64,000 nt of DNA. Origin: CAYSSG01 sp964433635. Lineage in GTDB: Bacteria > Atribacterota > Phoenicimicrobiia > Phoenicimicrobiales > Stramentimicrobiaceae. Both the position numbers and the translations under genes were made by a program. Numbering within the stretch: position 1 is the stretch's first letter; each line of letters begins with the position of its first letter. Positions 27,620 through 36,909 of this stretch are shown piece by piece. The stretch covers positions 1 to 64,000 of the forward strand of contig CAYSSG010000002.1 of NCBI GenBank assembly GCA_964433635.1, in the 5' to 3' direction. Below the pieces are notes generated by a model. The model worked only from the letters and a program-made list of their open reading frames with translations. It was not told the origin of the DNA and searched no databases.

Positions 27620-28765
27620 ATGAATGAGGAACAGTTCAAAAAGGAAATACTTGACATAGAGGACCAGGGTCTTTCTCCTTATGCTGCCAGGAATGCCGAT
27701 GCCTGGAGGAAGGTACCCGTTTTTCATCCCTTAAGGGGACCTTTTGCCAGGGATAGGGATCACATTCTCTATTCCGGTTCTTTTCGGCGGTATATCGGGA
27801 AGACGCAGGTGATTTATAATGCTGCCAGTTTTGATGAACAGCTGGCGAATCGCAGCATTCATACCCTGCAGGTTTCACAGATTGCCCGTTCTATCGGAAA
27901 AGTATTAAGACTTAACCTGGATTTAATTGAAGCGATTGCCCTGGGACACGATTTGGGACATGCTCCCTTTGGACATGACGGAGAAAGATTTCTGCAGGAG
28001 ATATGTGAACATTACCGGCTGAATCTTTTTTTTCATAATGTGCATAGTTTGAGAGTGGTTGATCAGCTTGCCGATGCCAATAGGGGGATGGATTTAACCT
28101 TCCAGGTAAGGGACGGAATTATATCCCATGACGGTGAGATTAATGAGATTTCCATTCGACCGGATCCGGACAAAAACGAAGAAGATATTCAGGAGTATGT
28201 AAAACAGAAACAGCAAGGCAGGCATGTGACAATTCTTCCTGCCACATTGGAAGGTTGCCTGGTTCGTATCACCGATTCCATATCCTATATCGGGCAGGAT
28301 TTTGAGGATGCGGTACGTATCGGCTTGATTCAAAAAGATGATTTGCCGGTAGGGGTAAGGAAAATCCTGGGAGAAAATAACAGCGAGATCATTAATTCCC
28401 TGGTTCATGATGTCATCAGGCAATCCTATGGAAGAAATGAAATCAGGTATTCAAAAAATATTGCTGATTGTATCTTTCAGCTGAAAAAGTTTAATCTGCA
28501 GCATATTTACGAAAACCAGGTACTGAAAAGGGAAAGAGAAATTATCAGAAAGGCATTTTTTTACCTATTCAGACATTTTACTAAAAATATTCAAGAAGAA
28601 AAAATGGAATCAATTGTCTTTCAGGAATGGATATTAAATCGCGGAGAGGACCTGGGAAGAGCATACTTGAATGATTATTCTCCTGAGGAAGTGGTCATCG
28701 ATTATCTGGCTTCTATGACTGACCGGTATTTTCTCAATGCATATCAGGATAGGGTCAGGATGTAA
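27620..28765 (+). CDS. HD domain dNTP triphosphohydrolase-like protein
   Basis: A 381-aa protein of the deoxyguanosinetriphosphate triphosphohydrolase-like family, which splits dNTPs to deoxynucleoside and tripolyphosphate. The HD metal site is seen as RSIHTLQV (His), then GHDLGHAPFGHDGE (His-Asp), then a later aspartate in VRITDSISYIGQD. The early RRYIGKTQV segment matches the family RRLxxKTQV motif. It probably limits dNTP pools. It lies in a plus-strand run with the EndoIII-like gene but 98 bp away. Confidence 0.87.
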   Translation: MNEEQFKKEILDIEDQGLSPYAARNADAWRKVPVFHPLRGPFARDRDHILYSGSFRRYIGKTQVIYNAASFDEQLANRSIHTLQVSQIARSIGKVLRLNLDLIEAIALGHDLGHAPFGHDGERFLQEICEHYRLNLFFHNVHSLRVVDQLADANRGMDLTFQVRDGIISHDGEINEISIRPDPDKNEEDIQEYVKQKQQGRHVTILPATLEGCLVRITDSISYIGQDFEDAVRIGLIQKDDLPVGVRKILGENNSEIINSLVHDVIRQSYGRNEIRYSKNIADCIFQLKKFNLQHIYENQVLKREREIIRKAFFYLFRHFTKNIQEEKMESIVFQEWILNRGEDLGRAYLNDYSPEEVVIDYLASMTDRYFLNAYQDRVRM

Positions 28766-28930
28766 TATTTTCTTAGGATACTTCCTTTCACTTTATGATG
28801 AAATGATTTTTCTATAACATTACATAATGAAGTTTTAATAAAAATTGATGGCAGTTGTAGTCATTTTCAGATGAATAGTATATAATAAACTGTATCTATT
28901 CATCTCATCAGGGAAAAAGGAGCAGGTTAT

Positions 28931-30400
28931 TTGACTATTAAAAAGTATAATGTTTCCTTTTACGGTCATTCCTGCAGTCATAATAACTCTAAAAAAAAGA
29001 CTGATTTCAAAAAAAGAAAAAAATACCCTTATAGAAAATATTTACCCGGAGCAATATTGGCAGCGCTGATACTGGCAGGAGGCATTCTGTTTATTGGCTT
29101 GCCCTTCAAATCTATCGATCATGAAGGACAAGGGCAGGAAGTTCAGAGTCCAAGTCCCGGAGTAACGCCAGCCTCTGTATTTCCTCCAACTATTGTAAGT
29201 CGTGCAGTCAAATCGACTGAAGGTCAGCAGGAAAGGAAAAATGAGCTGGATCAGTATACTCTGCGGCATGAACAGCTTGTGGAAACAGAGCTGTATCTGA
29301 AATATCAGCGCGAGCAGACAGAAAATATTAGAACCGTTTCCGGCACTTTAGGTTCAGGAGAAACAATCTACCAGTATCTGGTGAAGAATGATATTTCCCC
29401 TACTGAAATTTTAGGACTTCAGGAAAAGTTACAGTCCATAATTGATATAAGTTATCTGAATGTGGGTACCAAGTTTTCTGTTCATTATACTGCCAAAGGT
29501 AACATTGTTCAGTTTGATTATCAGCCTAATCAGCTTGATGTCTATCATATCAGGATTCCCGATAATGAAATGGAGAGTATTGAAGTTACCAAGGATGATA
29601 TTTTCCGGGAAATTGTCTGTTTTGAAGGAGAGATTAAAAGCTCATTGTATGAAGCAATGATTGATTACTGCAATTCGGGACAATTAGCAGTGCAACTGGC
29701 AGAGATATTCGCCTGGGATATTGATTTTCTGACCGAGTGCCAATCCGGCGATACTTTCAAGATATTGGTAGAAAAATTATACCGGGGGGATTTCTACCGC
29801 TGGGGAGATATCCTAGCTGCTGTATACGAAGGAGATATGCTCAGTGTTCACACTGCGGTGCTCTTTGAAGATTCTTCAGGGCATAGCGATTATTATGATG
29901 AAGAGGGGCGATGTCTTAGAAAAGCTTTCTTAAGAGCACCCCTTAATTATAAATACATAAGCTCTGGATATACTCCAAGCAGGTATCACCCGATTTTAAG
30001 GATATGGCGACCCCATCTGGCAATTGATTATGCTGCACCTTCAGGGACTCCGGTCGTTTCTATCGGGTCCGGTACAGTTATTTCCAGATATTATGATCAG
30101 GGCGGTTACGGAAATTATATCCAGATCAGACATCCTAACGGTTATGTTACCAGTTACGGGCACCTGTCAAAATTTGCCCAGGGATTACAGAGCGGTCAGC
30201 GAGTAGAACAGGGAGAAGTTATCGGATATGTAGGAGCAACAGGACTGGCTACCGGTCCTCACCTGGATTTTTCCATCAGCAAGGATGGGAGTAGAATTAA
30301 TTTCCTTAACTTGGAATTACCACCGGCTACTTCTGTAGGTGCGGAGTACCTTGAAGATTTTGAAACCGCAAAGCAAAATTATCTTGCTATTTTAAAATAA
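28931..30400 (+). CDS. M23 family metallopeptidase (membrane-anchored LytM domain)
   Basis: A 489-aa envelope protein: cytoplasmic basic N-terminus, one transmembrane helix (residues ~38-58), an OapA/LysM-like middle region (~130-210) and a C-terminal M23 domain (~335-465). The TTG start has AAGGAG 8 nt upstream. Zinc-site motifs are RPHLAIDYAAP (HxxxD) and TGPHLDFSI, where the second histidine of the usual HLHF is aspartate. This HLDF variant also occurs in other M23 proteins with a similar SSGYTPSRYHPI start, so activity on peptidoglycan crosslinks is still plausible. A secreted TPR gene follows 28 bp later. Confidence 0.87.
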   Translation: MTIKKYNVSFYGHSCSHNNSKKKTDFKKRKKYPYRKYLPGAILAALILAGGILFIGLPFKSIDHEGQGQEVQSPSPGVTPASVFPPTIVSRAVKSTEGQQERKNELDQYTLRHEQLVETELYLKYQREQTENIRTVSGTLGSGETIYQYLVKNDISPTEILGLQEKLQSIIDISYLNVGTKFSVHYTAKGNIVQFDYQPNQLDVYHIRIPDNEMESIEVTKDDIFREIVCFEGEIKSSLYEAMIDYCNSGQLAVQLAEIFAWDIDFLTECQSGDTFKILVEKLYRGDFYRWGDILAAVYEGDMLSVHTAVLFEDSSGHSDYYDEEGRCLRKAFLRAPLNYKYISSGYTPSRYHPILRIWRPHLAIDYAAPSGTPVVSIGSGTVISRYYDQGGYGNYIQIRHPNGYVTSYGHLSKFAQGLQSGQRVEQGEVIGYVGATGLATGPHLDFSISKDGSRINFLNLELPPATSVGAEYLEDFETAKQNYLAILK

Positions 30401-30428
30401 ACATTTTCACTGAAGGAGGAAATGAAAT

Positions 30429-31349
30429 ATGAAATTAAAGAGAATACTATTCTATTCAATCATAATCATATTATTATTTATTGCTTCTAACATGTGTATC
30501 CTTTCCGGGGCTCCCCAACAAGTGGAGATTTTCAGCGATGCAGATCCGGTAGCAATAGAGTACCTGCAGAAAGCAGTAGACAAGATGGAAGAAGCATTGG
30601 ACACCTATCAGGGAGCCAATTACCCCGGCAGACAATTGTGGACTGAGGCCATCGATTATGCCCAGCAAGCGCTGGATATTGATCCGGGCTTTGTGGAGGC
30701 ACACTATTACCTGGGTTTGTTGTATCAGTATACCAACTGGTATTATCGGGAGGCAGAACAATGGGGTAAATATCTGAGCATGATTGAGAGGACGGATCTG
30801 ACTTCACCTCAGGTAAAACAGAATTTAGCACATGCCTATTATCGGCTGGGCTATAATTCCTACGAGAAAGGTAACTATGAAGAGAGTCTGATTTATTTTT
30901 TAAACTCGATTAAAGAATATCCTGACTTGATTGATTCCAATTACTGGGCTGCCCGGGTATTTTATGAAACAGATGATTTGGAAAATTCCCTGTTCTATTG
31001 GAAGAGGGTTCTGGAGTTGGATCCCAATTATCCCAGGGCGCAATATTTTCATGACAAAGTCCAGGCATCTGTTAATTTCGGTAAGGAAGCATACAACCTT
31101 TATGAACAGGGTTATAATGAATATGAACGAAAGAATTATGGCCGGGCGATTGACTTATACCGGGAAGCAATCCGATTAAATCCGAGGTTTACCGATGCCT
31201 ATTACTGGATGGCTAGAGTTTATTTTGAAACCGGTGATTATAATCAGGCCATTCGTTATTATCGCCAGGTGCTGAACCTACAGCCGGATAACACCAGAGC
31301 CGATTACTGGCTGAAGGAATCTCAGCGCCGTCTTGATGCAAAACAGTAA
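30429..31349 (+). CDS. secreted tetratricopeptide repeat protein
   Basis: A 306-aa protein with an N-terminal signal sequence (residues ~5-26) and at least five TPR units. The clearest are the VEAHYYLGLLYQYTNW, AYYRLGYNSYEKGNYEESL, DSNYWAARVFYETDDLENSL and DAYYWMARVYFETGDYNQAI segments. It probably acts as a periplasmic or surface scaffold. Its position 28 bp after the M23 peptidase, with a GGAGGAAATG site, suggests cotranscription and a possible cell-wall role; that link is inference. Confidence 0.82.
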   Translation: MKLKRILFYSIIIILLFIASNMCILSGAPQQVEIFSDADPVAIEYLQKAVDKMEEALDTYQGANYPGRQLWTEAIDYAQQALDIDPGFVEAHYYLGLLYQYTNWYYREAEQWGKYLSMIERTDLTSPQVKQNLAHAYYRLGYNSYEKGNYEESLIYFLNSIKEYPDLIDSNYWAARVFYETDDLENSLFYWKRVLELDPNYPRAQYFHDKVQASVNFGKEAYNLYEQGYNEYERKNYGRAIDLYREAIRLNPRFTDAYYWMARVYFETGDYNQAIRYYRQVLNLQPDNTRADYWLKESQRRLDAKQ

Positions 31350-31511
31350 TATTTCCTTGTATTTTCTACTATAATGTGCTATAAATGGGTCAAAAAATAA
31401 TTCATTCTATATTACATACTGATGAAAATAAATAATATAAAATTGAGTACTTACTTGTCTAAAGTATTCTATATTAGGGAATAATGTTGATAGAAATAGA
31501 AAAAAATGATA

Positions 31512-31540
31512 TTGACAGATAACAGTTTTCAAAAAATAAT
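31512..31540 (+). promoter_or_regulatory. sigma70-type promoter of the c-di-GMP riboswitch transcript
   Basis: TTGACA at 31512-31517 and AATAAT at 31535-31540 have a 17-nt spacer. Predicted start is near 31547, about 40 nt before the GEMM aptamer. Confidence 0.6.
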
Positions 31541-31582
31541 TGTAGGTTCATAGAAAGGTGATGCCTATTGCAAAAGAATGAA

Positions 31583-31678
31583 AAGTTGAAAAAGGTAAAC
31601 TGTCCGAAAGGGCAGGACGCAAAGTTATGGATCTAAGGTCTGCTTCAGCAGACTATGATCGCCAGACTACCGACTTTT
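31583..31678 (+). ncRNA. cyclic-di-GMP-I (GEMM) riboswitch aptamer
   Basis: The sequence follows the class I consensus: GGTAAAC (31594-31600), a short stem capped by GAAA, GGACGCAAAG (31615-31624), a second stem with loop, then GATCGCCAGACTACCG (31657-31672). The GAAA tetraloop and a matching receptor are present. The base aligned to Vc2 G20 is G, which favours c-di-GMP over cGAMP. The aptamer is followed by a terminator and then the surface lipoprotein gene. The family call is from direct motif alignment by eye. Confidence 0.93.
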
Positions 31679-31693
31679 TGTTATTTATATTTA

Positions 31694-31720
31694 CCCCGCA
31701 GGTTTACCTGAGGGGTTTTT
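31694..31720 (+). terminator. riboswitch expression-platform terminator
   Basis: CCCC-g-CAGG (31694-31702) pairs with CCTG-a-GGGG (31707-31715) around a TTTA loop, followed by TTTTT. The segment GTTTACCT (31702-31709) is also perfectly complementary to AGGTAAAC (31593-31600) in the aptamer, so a mutually exclusive antiterminator can form. Confidence 0.85.
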
Positions 31721-31792
31721 GCTTTCCAAGTTTCATAAATTTGAATATCTGAATAAGAAAAAATATAAATAATGAAAAGGAGTTTAAGTTTA

Positions 31793-34313
31793 ATGAAAGA
31801 TTTACGTTTTTTCCTACCCTTATTCATCGTGTTTGTAGTTCTTCTATTTTTATTTTCCGGCTGTAATGGAATTGTTCCCTCTCCCGGTGCTACTGACGAT
31901 CCTACTATCAGAGGCCAGATCAAGATGCCTGTGGCTTGCTGTGTTCCTTTAGAGGAAGAAGAACAGGATAAGTCTAAATCAAGCTATGATGAGACTGAAT
32001 TCTGGGGAGTTGTTCCTGGTGCGATAGTTGAATTGAAGAATGCAGGGAATTGTAAGATCATTGATACAACCGAGAGTGATGAAACCGGTCACTATGTATT
32101 TGATAATATTAAACCGGGACTTTATATTATCACTGCTTATTGTCCTTCAAATGAAGAGTATTTCCTGAAAGATGTTGCTGAAAAGAAAGCGGGAGAGGGT
32201 CTGGATGCCGGCATTCCGGATTGTGATTCCACCGCCTTATCCCTGGTCATTGAATACCTGGAAGATTGCTATGATGAACTGAGTCTTTGCTTTAATGAAT
32301 ATACCTTAGTCTACCATCTGGTAAAGACGATTGCTGAAGATGTGGGGGAAGTGGATATTCCGGCAATCCTGGCTCACGAAGACTTTGGTGAGCTGGATGA
32401 TTTTGATTATGATGATCTTGTAGACATGGTATGTGACAAGCTGGAAGGATGCTGTGTATCCCCTGGAAGTACATGCACTGGTGGCAGTTGCAATGATGGT
32501 GGCGGTAGTGGTGGTAGTGCTTGTATTCCTGAGATTGACCTTGAAAAAGAAGTGAATGCCGATTGTTATACGCCCGGAGGAACCCTTACTTATTCTTTCA
32601 CGATTACCAATAACGGTGATTATTTTTTAGATGTTACATTGACCGATAGCTTACTTGGCCTGGATGAAGTTATTGGTACACTTGAACCCGGAGATTCCTG
32701 GAGTAGTGATGGTACTGCCAAATATCAATATCTAGTTCCTGAAGATTATAAAGGCACCTTAACCAATGAAGCCGAAGCAGTTGGTACTTATGGGGGTGGC
32801 GCGTGTGCTGTGTGGGATGAAGATTCAATAAGCCTGGAAATATGTGAAGACAGCTGCCCGCCGCTGGATGACCTGAGCATCGGCATTGATCCTGCTGACG
32901 GTACAGTNNNNNNNNNNNNNNNNNNNNNNNNNNNNNNNNNNNNNNNNNNNNNNNNNNNNNNNNNNNNNNNNNNNNNNNNNNNNNNNNNNNNNNNNNNNNN
33001 NNNNNNNCGACGGCTGTGAAGCGACGGTCCATGGAGAAGTGGCTGTCACCTTTGAGCTGTGCTGCCCGCCGCTGGATGACCTGAGCATCGGCATTGATCC
33101 TGCTGACGGTACAGTCTGTGATGACGTATGTGCCATTATCGGCCCGGTTACCATTACCTTTACTGACCAAACAGATCCCCTGGTCATTACCGACCTGGAA
33201 GATACCCGCCTGACATGGGATGATGTCCCTGACGGCATCAGCTTTGATCCTGAAACCGGCGAGGTCTGCCTTGACGGTGGTGAGCTGGGTACCTATACCC
33301 TGGGTGTCACCTATACCGACGGCTGTGAAGCGACGGTCCATGGAGAAGTGGCTGTCACCTTTGAGCTGTGCATTGATAATTCCCTGACCATTACAAAATG
33401 CGCACATGATGACACCACGACGGTATTCGACTTTAACATCAAAGGTCCGGATTTCCCTGCAAATGGAGAGGACTTTACCTTAAAGGGAAAAACCAAAAAA
33501 GTATACGAAGACCTGACTCCTGGCACTTATATCATTGAAGAGACAAGCGAGCCCGACTGGGACATCTCGGTCAGTGGCGGTAATAATCAGAATCCCTGTA
33601 CGGTGGTCCTGGCTGACGACGATTCTATCACCATCGACTTTACCAATACCTATACACCACCTTCTGCTTCTCTGACCATTACCAAATGTGCACATGAGGA
33701 CACTACGACGATATTTAACTTTAACATCAAGGGTCAGGATTTTGGTTCAATTGGAGAAAACTTCACCTTGAAGGGCGGTCAAACCAAAGTGTATTCCAAC
33801 CTGACTCCTGGCACCTACATCATTGAAGAGACAAGCGAGCCCGACTGGGACATCTCGGTCAGTGGCGGAAATAATCAGAATCCCTGTACTGTGGTCCTGG
33901 CTGACGAGGATGATATCACCATCGATTTTCTGAATACCTATACACCACCCGTAGTATGTAAGACAGAGACCGCCTGGGGTGGAAATACCGCAGGTGGTGG
34001 ATCTGCATGGTGGTTCTACTACGATGCTTCTGGTGATGCCGTGCAGACCCTTTGGGCTGGCCAGACTAAAGAAGCTGGTACAGTTGAAGTCATAGACGGT
34101 ATGGTCTATATTACACTGACTGGCGGATGGGAACTGCAGGATGTAGATGAACCTGTAAAAATTAAGGGATATGATAACATTCCTATTGAGAGACCTGAAG
34201 CTGGACTATTTACTGGCGAAGGTACCTACAAAGGTGAAGCACTAACAGTTGATATCGGCGAGTATGCATTCTATGCCATTCACCTTGATGTTAAGAACTG
34301 CCAGTACCAGTAA
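31793..34313 (+). CDS. cysteine-rich repeat surface lipoprotein (interrupted by an assembly gap)
   Basis: A large exported lipoprotein: hydrophobic leader ending in LFSGC with the lipid-modified Cys24. Then follow a carboxypeptidase-regulatory-like domain (GHYVFDNIKPGLYIITAY), an acidic helical region, a glycine-rich linker, a DUF11-like domain (TYSFTITNNGDYFLDVTLTD), tandem 103-aa Ig-like repeats starting CPPLDDLSIG, two 96-aa repeats starting SLTITKCAH, and a unique C-terminal domain. ATG 31793 is chosen because AAAAGGAG precedes it by 10 nt; an ATG at 31772 has no site. The 100-N gap (32908-33007) only appears to shift the frame. It is an adhesin-like protein; the ligand is unknown. Confidence 0.85.
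32854..33370 (+). repeat. tandem 309-bp repeat units spanning the assembly gap
   Basis: One complete unit occupies 33062-33370 and encodes 103 aa. The start of another copy (32853-32907) and the end of a copy (33008-33062) flank the N run and are each identical over exactly 55 nt to the complete unit. The missing part of a single unit corresponds to 33116-33316, that is 201 nt. Confidence 0.9.
33381..33953 (+). repeat. two 96-residue direct repeats in the lipoprotein
   Basis: The segments beginning at 33381 and 33669 are offset by 288 nt and encode near-identical domains; a central stretch around GTYIIEETSEPDWDISVSGG is the same in both. They look like prealbumin-type (CnaB/SpaA-like) beta domains common in surface proteins. 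Confidence 0.85.
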
Positions 34314-34424
34314 AAGAATCATTTTGCTAAGAATTAAAGAAGGATAGAGTATACTGTTCTCTGTCTGGATTGAAAATAATTATACATCCAGACAGAGAAC
34401 AGTTGCTGGTAAAGAATGATTCTT
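34314..34424. repeat. nested inverted repeats after the lipoprotein gene
   Basis: An 18-bp perfect pair, ACTGTTCTCTGTCTGGAT (34353-34370) with 34386-34403, is enclosed by a 10-bp perfect pair, AAGAATCATT (34314-34323) with 34415-34424. Neither is followed by a T run, so it is not a standard terminator. It could be an extended mRNA 3' structure or a small palindromic mobile element. Confidence 0.7.
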
Positions 34425-34837
34425 GCGTTAAGGATATTATCACATTTTTATATTAATTAAATCATTTCTATACTGAATTTTATTACTATGGTCGTTTCTT
34501 GTTTTTTAATCTATTGATTTTCACTACTATGATCTCTTTTATCTTTTGTCTTAAAACTAAAAACCAAAAACAATAAACCNNNNNNNNNNNNNNNNNNNNN
34601 NNNNNNNNNNNNNNNNNNNNNNNNNNNNNNNNNNNNNNNNNNNNNNNNNNNNNNNNNNNNNNNNNNNNNNNNNNNNNNNTACTATGATCTCTTTTATCTT
34701 TTGTCTTAAAACTAAAAACCAAAAACAATAAACCTTCTGCTTTCATATATCCCCGCAGACTTTTTCCATTGAAATCTCTCCCCCGTTTTGCTATATTAAA
34801 ATGGTGAGCAAAGAAGAAAGTTTGGAGGAAACAGAAG
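34425..34837. other. non-coding stretch with assembly gap 2 and 55-bp direct repeat
   Basis: No gene is seen. The 100-N run at 34580-34679 is flanked by an identical 55-nt sequence (34525-34579 and 34680-34734) rich in A and T. The end of the stretch carries a TTGGAGGAAA site for the next gene. The repeat may be a real tandem repeat or the same k-mer at two contig ends. Confidence 0.6.
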
Positions 34838-35944
34838 ATGAGTGACAAAACAGTATGGGTCAAATTTGATACCCTGGAAAATTTTATGGTTGATGGCTTT
34901 AAAGAGGTCGGCGTCCCGGAAGAAGATGCCAGAATTTGTGCCGGTGTTTTAATTGCTGCAGATAAAAGAGGGATTGATTCCCACGGAGTCGGCCGTTTCA
35001 AAACCATCTATTATGACCGGTTAAAAATCGGGATTCAATCACCAACCACCCAGTTTGAGGTCGTTAAGGAAGGACCTACGACTGCAGTGGTAGACGGCCA
35101 TAACGGCATGGGACAGGTGATTGCCAAAAAATCCATGCAGTTAGCTATTCAGAAAGCCCGGGAATACGGTATGGGGATGGTTGTAGCTAAAAATTCCACC
35201 CATTACGGAATTGCCGGGTATTATACCTTGATGGCAGCAGAGGCGGGAATGATTGGAATGACCGGTACGAATGCCCGTCCTTCTGTAGCACCCACCTTTG
35301 GAATAGAAAATATGCTGGGAACCAATCCTATTACCTTCAGTATGCCTTCAGACGAGGAATTTCCCTTCTTTCTGGATTGTGCGACATCCATGGTCCAGAG
35401 GGGGAAGATTGAATTTTATGAACGGGCGGAAAAAGAGGTGCCTGCAGGTTGGGTTATCGGTGCTGACGGAAAGGCAATGACTGATCCCCACCAAATCTTA
35501 GAAGCCTTTAAGACGGGTAAAGCGGCCCTGGTTCCTCTTGGGGGGATCGGAGAGGAGACTGCCGGTTATAAAGGCTACGGATACGCAACCGTGGTGGAAA
35601 TCCTGTCCGCAGCCCTGCAGGGAGGCAAGTTTTTAAAGATGCTTTCCGGTATAGAAAACGGCAAGGCAGTCCCAATCAATTTAGGCCATTTCTTTATTGC
35701 TATTAATATTTCCTCCTTTATCGAACTGGAATCATTCAAAAAGACGACCGGTGATATTCTCAGGTCACTCCGAGCCTCTAAAAAAGCACCGGGAGCAGAA
35801 AGGATTTTTACTGCCGGGGAAAAGGAATACCTGACCTGGCTGGAGAGAAAAGACAAAGGGGCTCCAATCAATGAAAACCTGCAGAAACAGCTGTTAGATG
35901 TCCAGAAAGAACTAGGTCTGCATCAATATCATTTTCCGTTTTAG
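34838..35944 (+). CDS. Ldh family (malate/L-lactate/ureidoglycolate-type) oxidoreductase
   Basis: A 368-aa NAD(P)-dependent dehydrogenase of the Ldh2/MDH2 fold, unrelated to classical lactate dehydrogenase. Family markers are the RGIDSHGVGRF motif near residue 48, KNSTHYGIAGYYTLMAAEAG near 120, TNARPSVAPTFG and the LGTNPITFSMP strand. Typical substrates are 2-hydroxyacids such as malate, sulfolactate or 2,3-diketo-gulonate. It stands alone behind the N gap, so the pathway cannot be read from context. With ComB at 24.4 kb, a sulfolactate role is conceivable but unsupported by linkage. Confidence 0.88.
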   Translation: MSDKTVWVKFDTLENFMVDGFKEVGVPEEDARICAGVLIAADKRGIDSHGVGRFKTIYYDRLKIGIQSPTTQFEVVKEGPTTAVVDGHNGMGQVIAKKSMQLAIQKAREYGMGMVVAKNSTHYGIAGYYTLMAAEAGMIGMTGTNARPSVAPTFGIENMLGTNPITFSMPSDEEFPFFLDCATSMVQRGKIEFYERAEKEVPAGWVIGADGKAMTDPHQILEAFKTGKAALVPLGGIGEETAGYKGYGYATVVEILSAALQGGKFLKMLSGIENGKAVPINLGHFFIAINISSFIELESFKKTTGDILRSLRASKKAPGAERIFTAGEKEYLTWLERKDKGAPINENLQKQLLDVQKELGLHQYHFPF

Positions 35945-36072
35945 TAGATGTTGATCTATCTGTAGGATCATGGATAACTGCCATGAACGGTGCAGATTGA
36001 CAGTTCTCTTTATTGTGGTTATGATGATGGGATAGTTTTGCTCTAAAAATTATCAGAAAGTGGGTTAGTGGA

Positions 36073-36723
36073 TTGATCTTTCTTATACTGCTGTACCTTA
36101 TATTGATGCCCCTGTTTTTCTTTTTTATGATTGCCCTGATATTCCTGCCTTATGGTTTTACGGTTTATTCTTTTATCACACTTATCAATGTACCAAAGCA
36201 GATCTGGAAGATAGCTAAAAGTCATGATTTAAGAAGAAATCATGCTATTGAACATGCGACTATCAATGTTTTAGAACAACTGGCAGCGCATCGCCTGAAT
36301 GTTTCCGGACTATCGCGGGAAGACGGTTTTTATATCTCCGGGATTCAAAATCCGGAAATGGTTGAACAGGCAGCAGTGAAAGGTTTATCCCTACTGAAAC
36401 AGGGACAATGTGATCTGGCGATTCATCGTCGCTGTGGAACGGATGTAGCTATTGCTAATTTTATCAGTGCATTGGTATTTTTAGTCCTTCTTTTTACGAC
36501 GGGAATGTTCAGCCTCTGGACCATTGTGATTGCCCTGTTACTCGCTAACCTGATGAGTCCTTACCTGGGTGAGCTGGTACAGAAATATTTTACAACTTCC
36601 TGCGATGTCCAAAGGATGGAGATTAAGGGTCTGGAGTTCGAGATAGGAAGACAGGAATCTGATAATATCCTTTTAAAACATTTCCCCGGAGGTTATTTTA
36701 TCAAGACGGCGAGCTATTCTTGA
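36073..36723 (+). CDS. DUF6391-like membrane protein
   Basis: A 216-aa protein with two N-terminal helices, a cytosolic region with a RNHAIEHATINVLE motif (an HxxEH arrangement that might bind metal), a GLSREDGFYI segment, and a further hydrophobic pair around residues 135-170. This matches my recollection of the DUF6391 family; its function is unknown. The frame opens at TTG 36073 with only a weak GTGG-like site, so the start is uncertain. Confidence 0.6.
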   Translation: MIFLILLYLILMPLFFFFMIALIFLPYGFTVYSFITLINVPKQIWKIAKSHDLRRNHAIEHATINVLEQLAAHRLNVSGLSREDGFYISGIQNPEMVEQAAVKGLSLLKQGQCDLAIHRRCGTDVAIANFISALVFLVLLFTTGMFSLWTIVIALLLANLMSPYLGELVQKYFTTSCDVQRMEIKGLEFEIGRQESDNILLKHFPGGYFIKTASYS

Positions 36724-36909
36724 TTTTGATAATCTATTTACTATTGAATGATGATGCTTATTGATTCTTCTGCCAGGATGATGAGATCAAAATATTTTCA
36801 TTGTTCAAACATAAAAACAGGATTCCTGAGCAGGCATGAAGATATCATTTTCAGGGGAAGACAAACTCCCTAGCGAATTAAAATGTGTTTAGAAAGGAAG
36901 TGATTGTAA

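Noticed and set aside
32886..33007. Frameshift or gene break inside the lipoprotein gene
   Set aside because: The 100 N are a placeholder; a 201-nt gap predicted from repeat phase restores one frame.
32670..33407. Minus-strand open frames across the lipoprotein repeats
   Set aside because: Antisense shadows kept open by the repeat composition; the plus-strand gene has a signal peptide, lipobox and recognisable domains.
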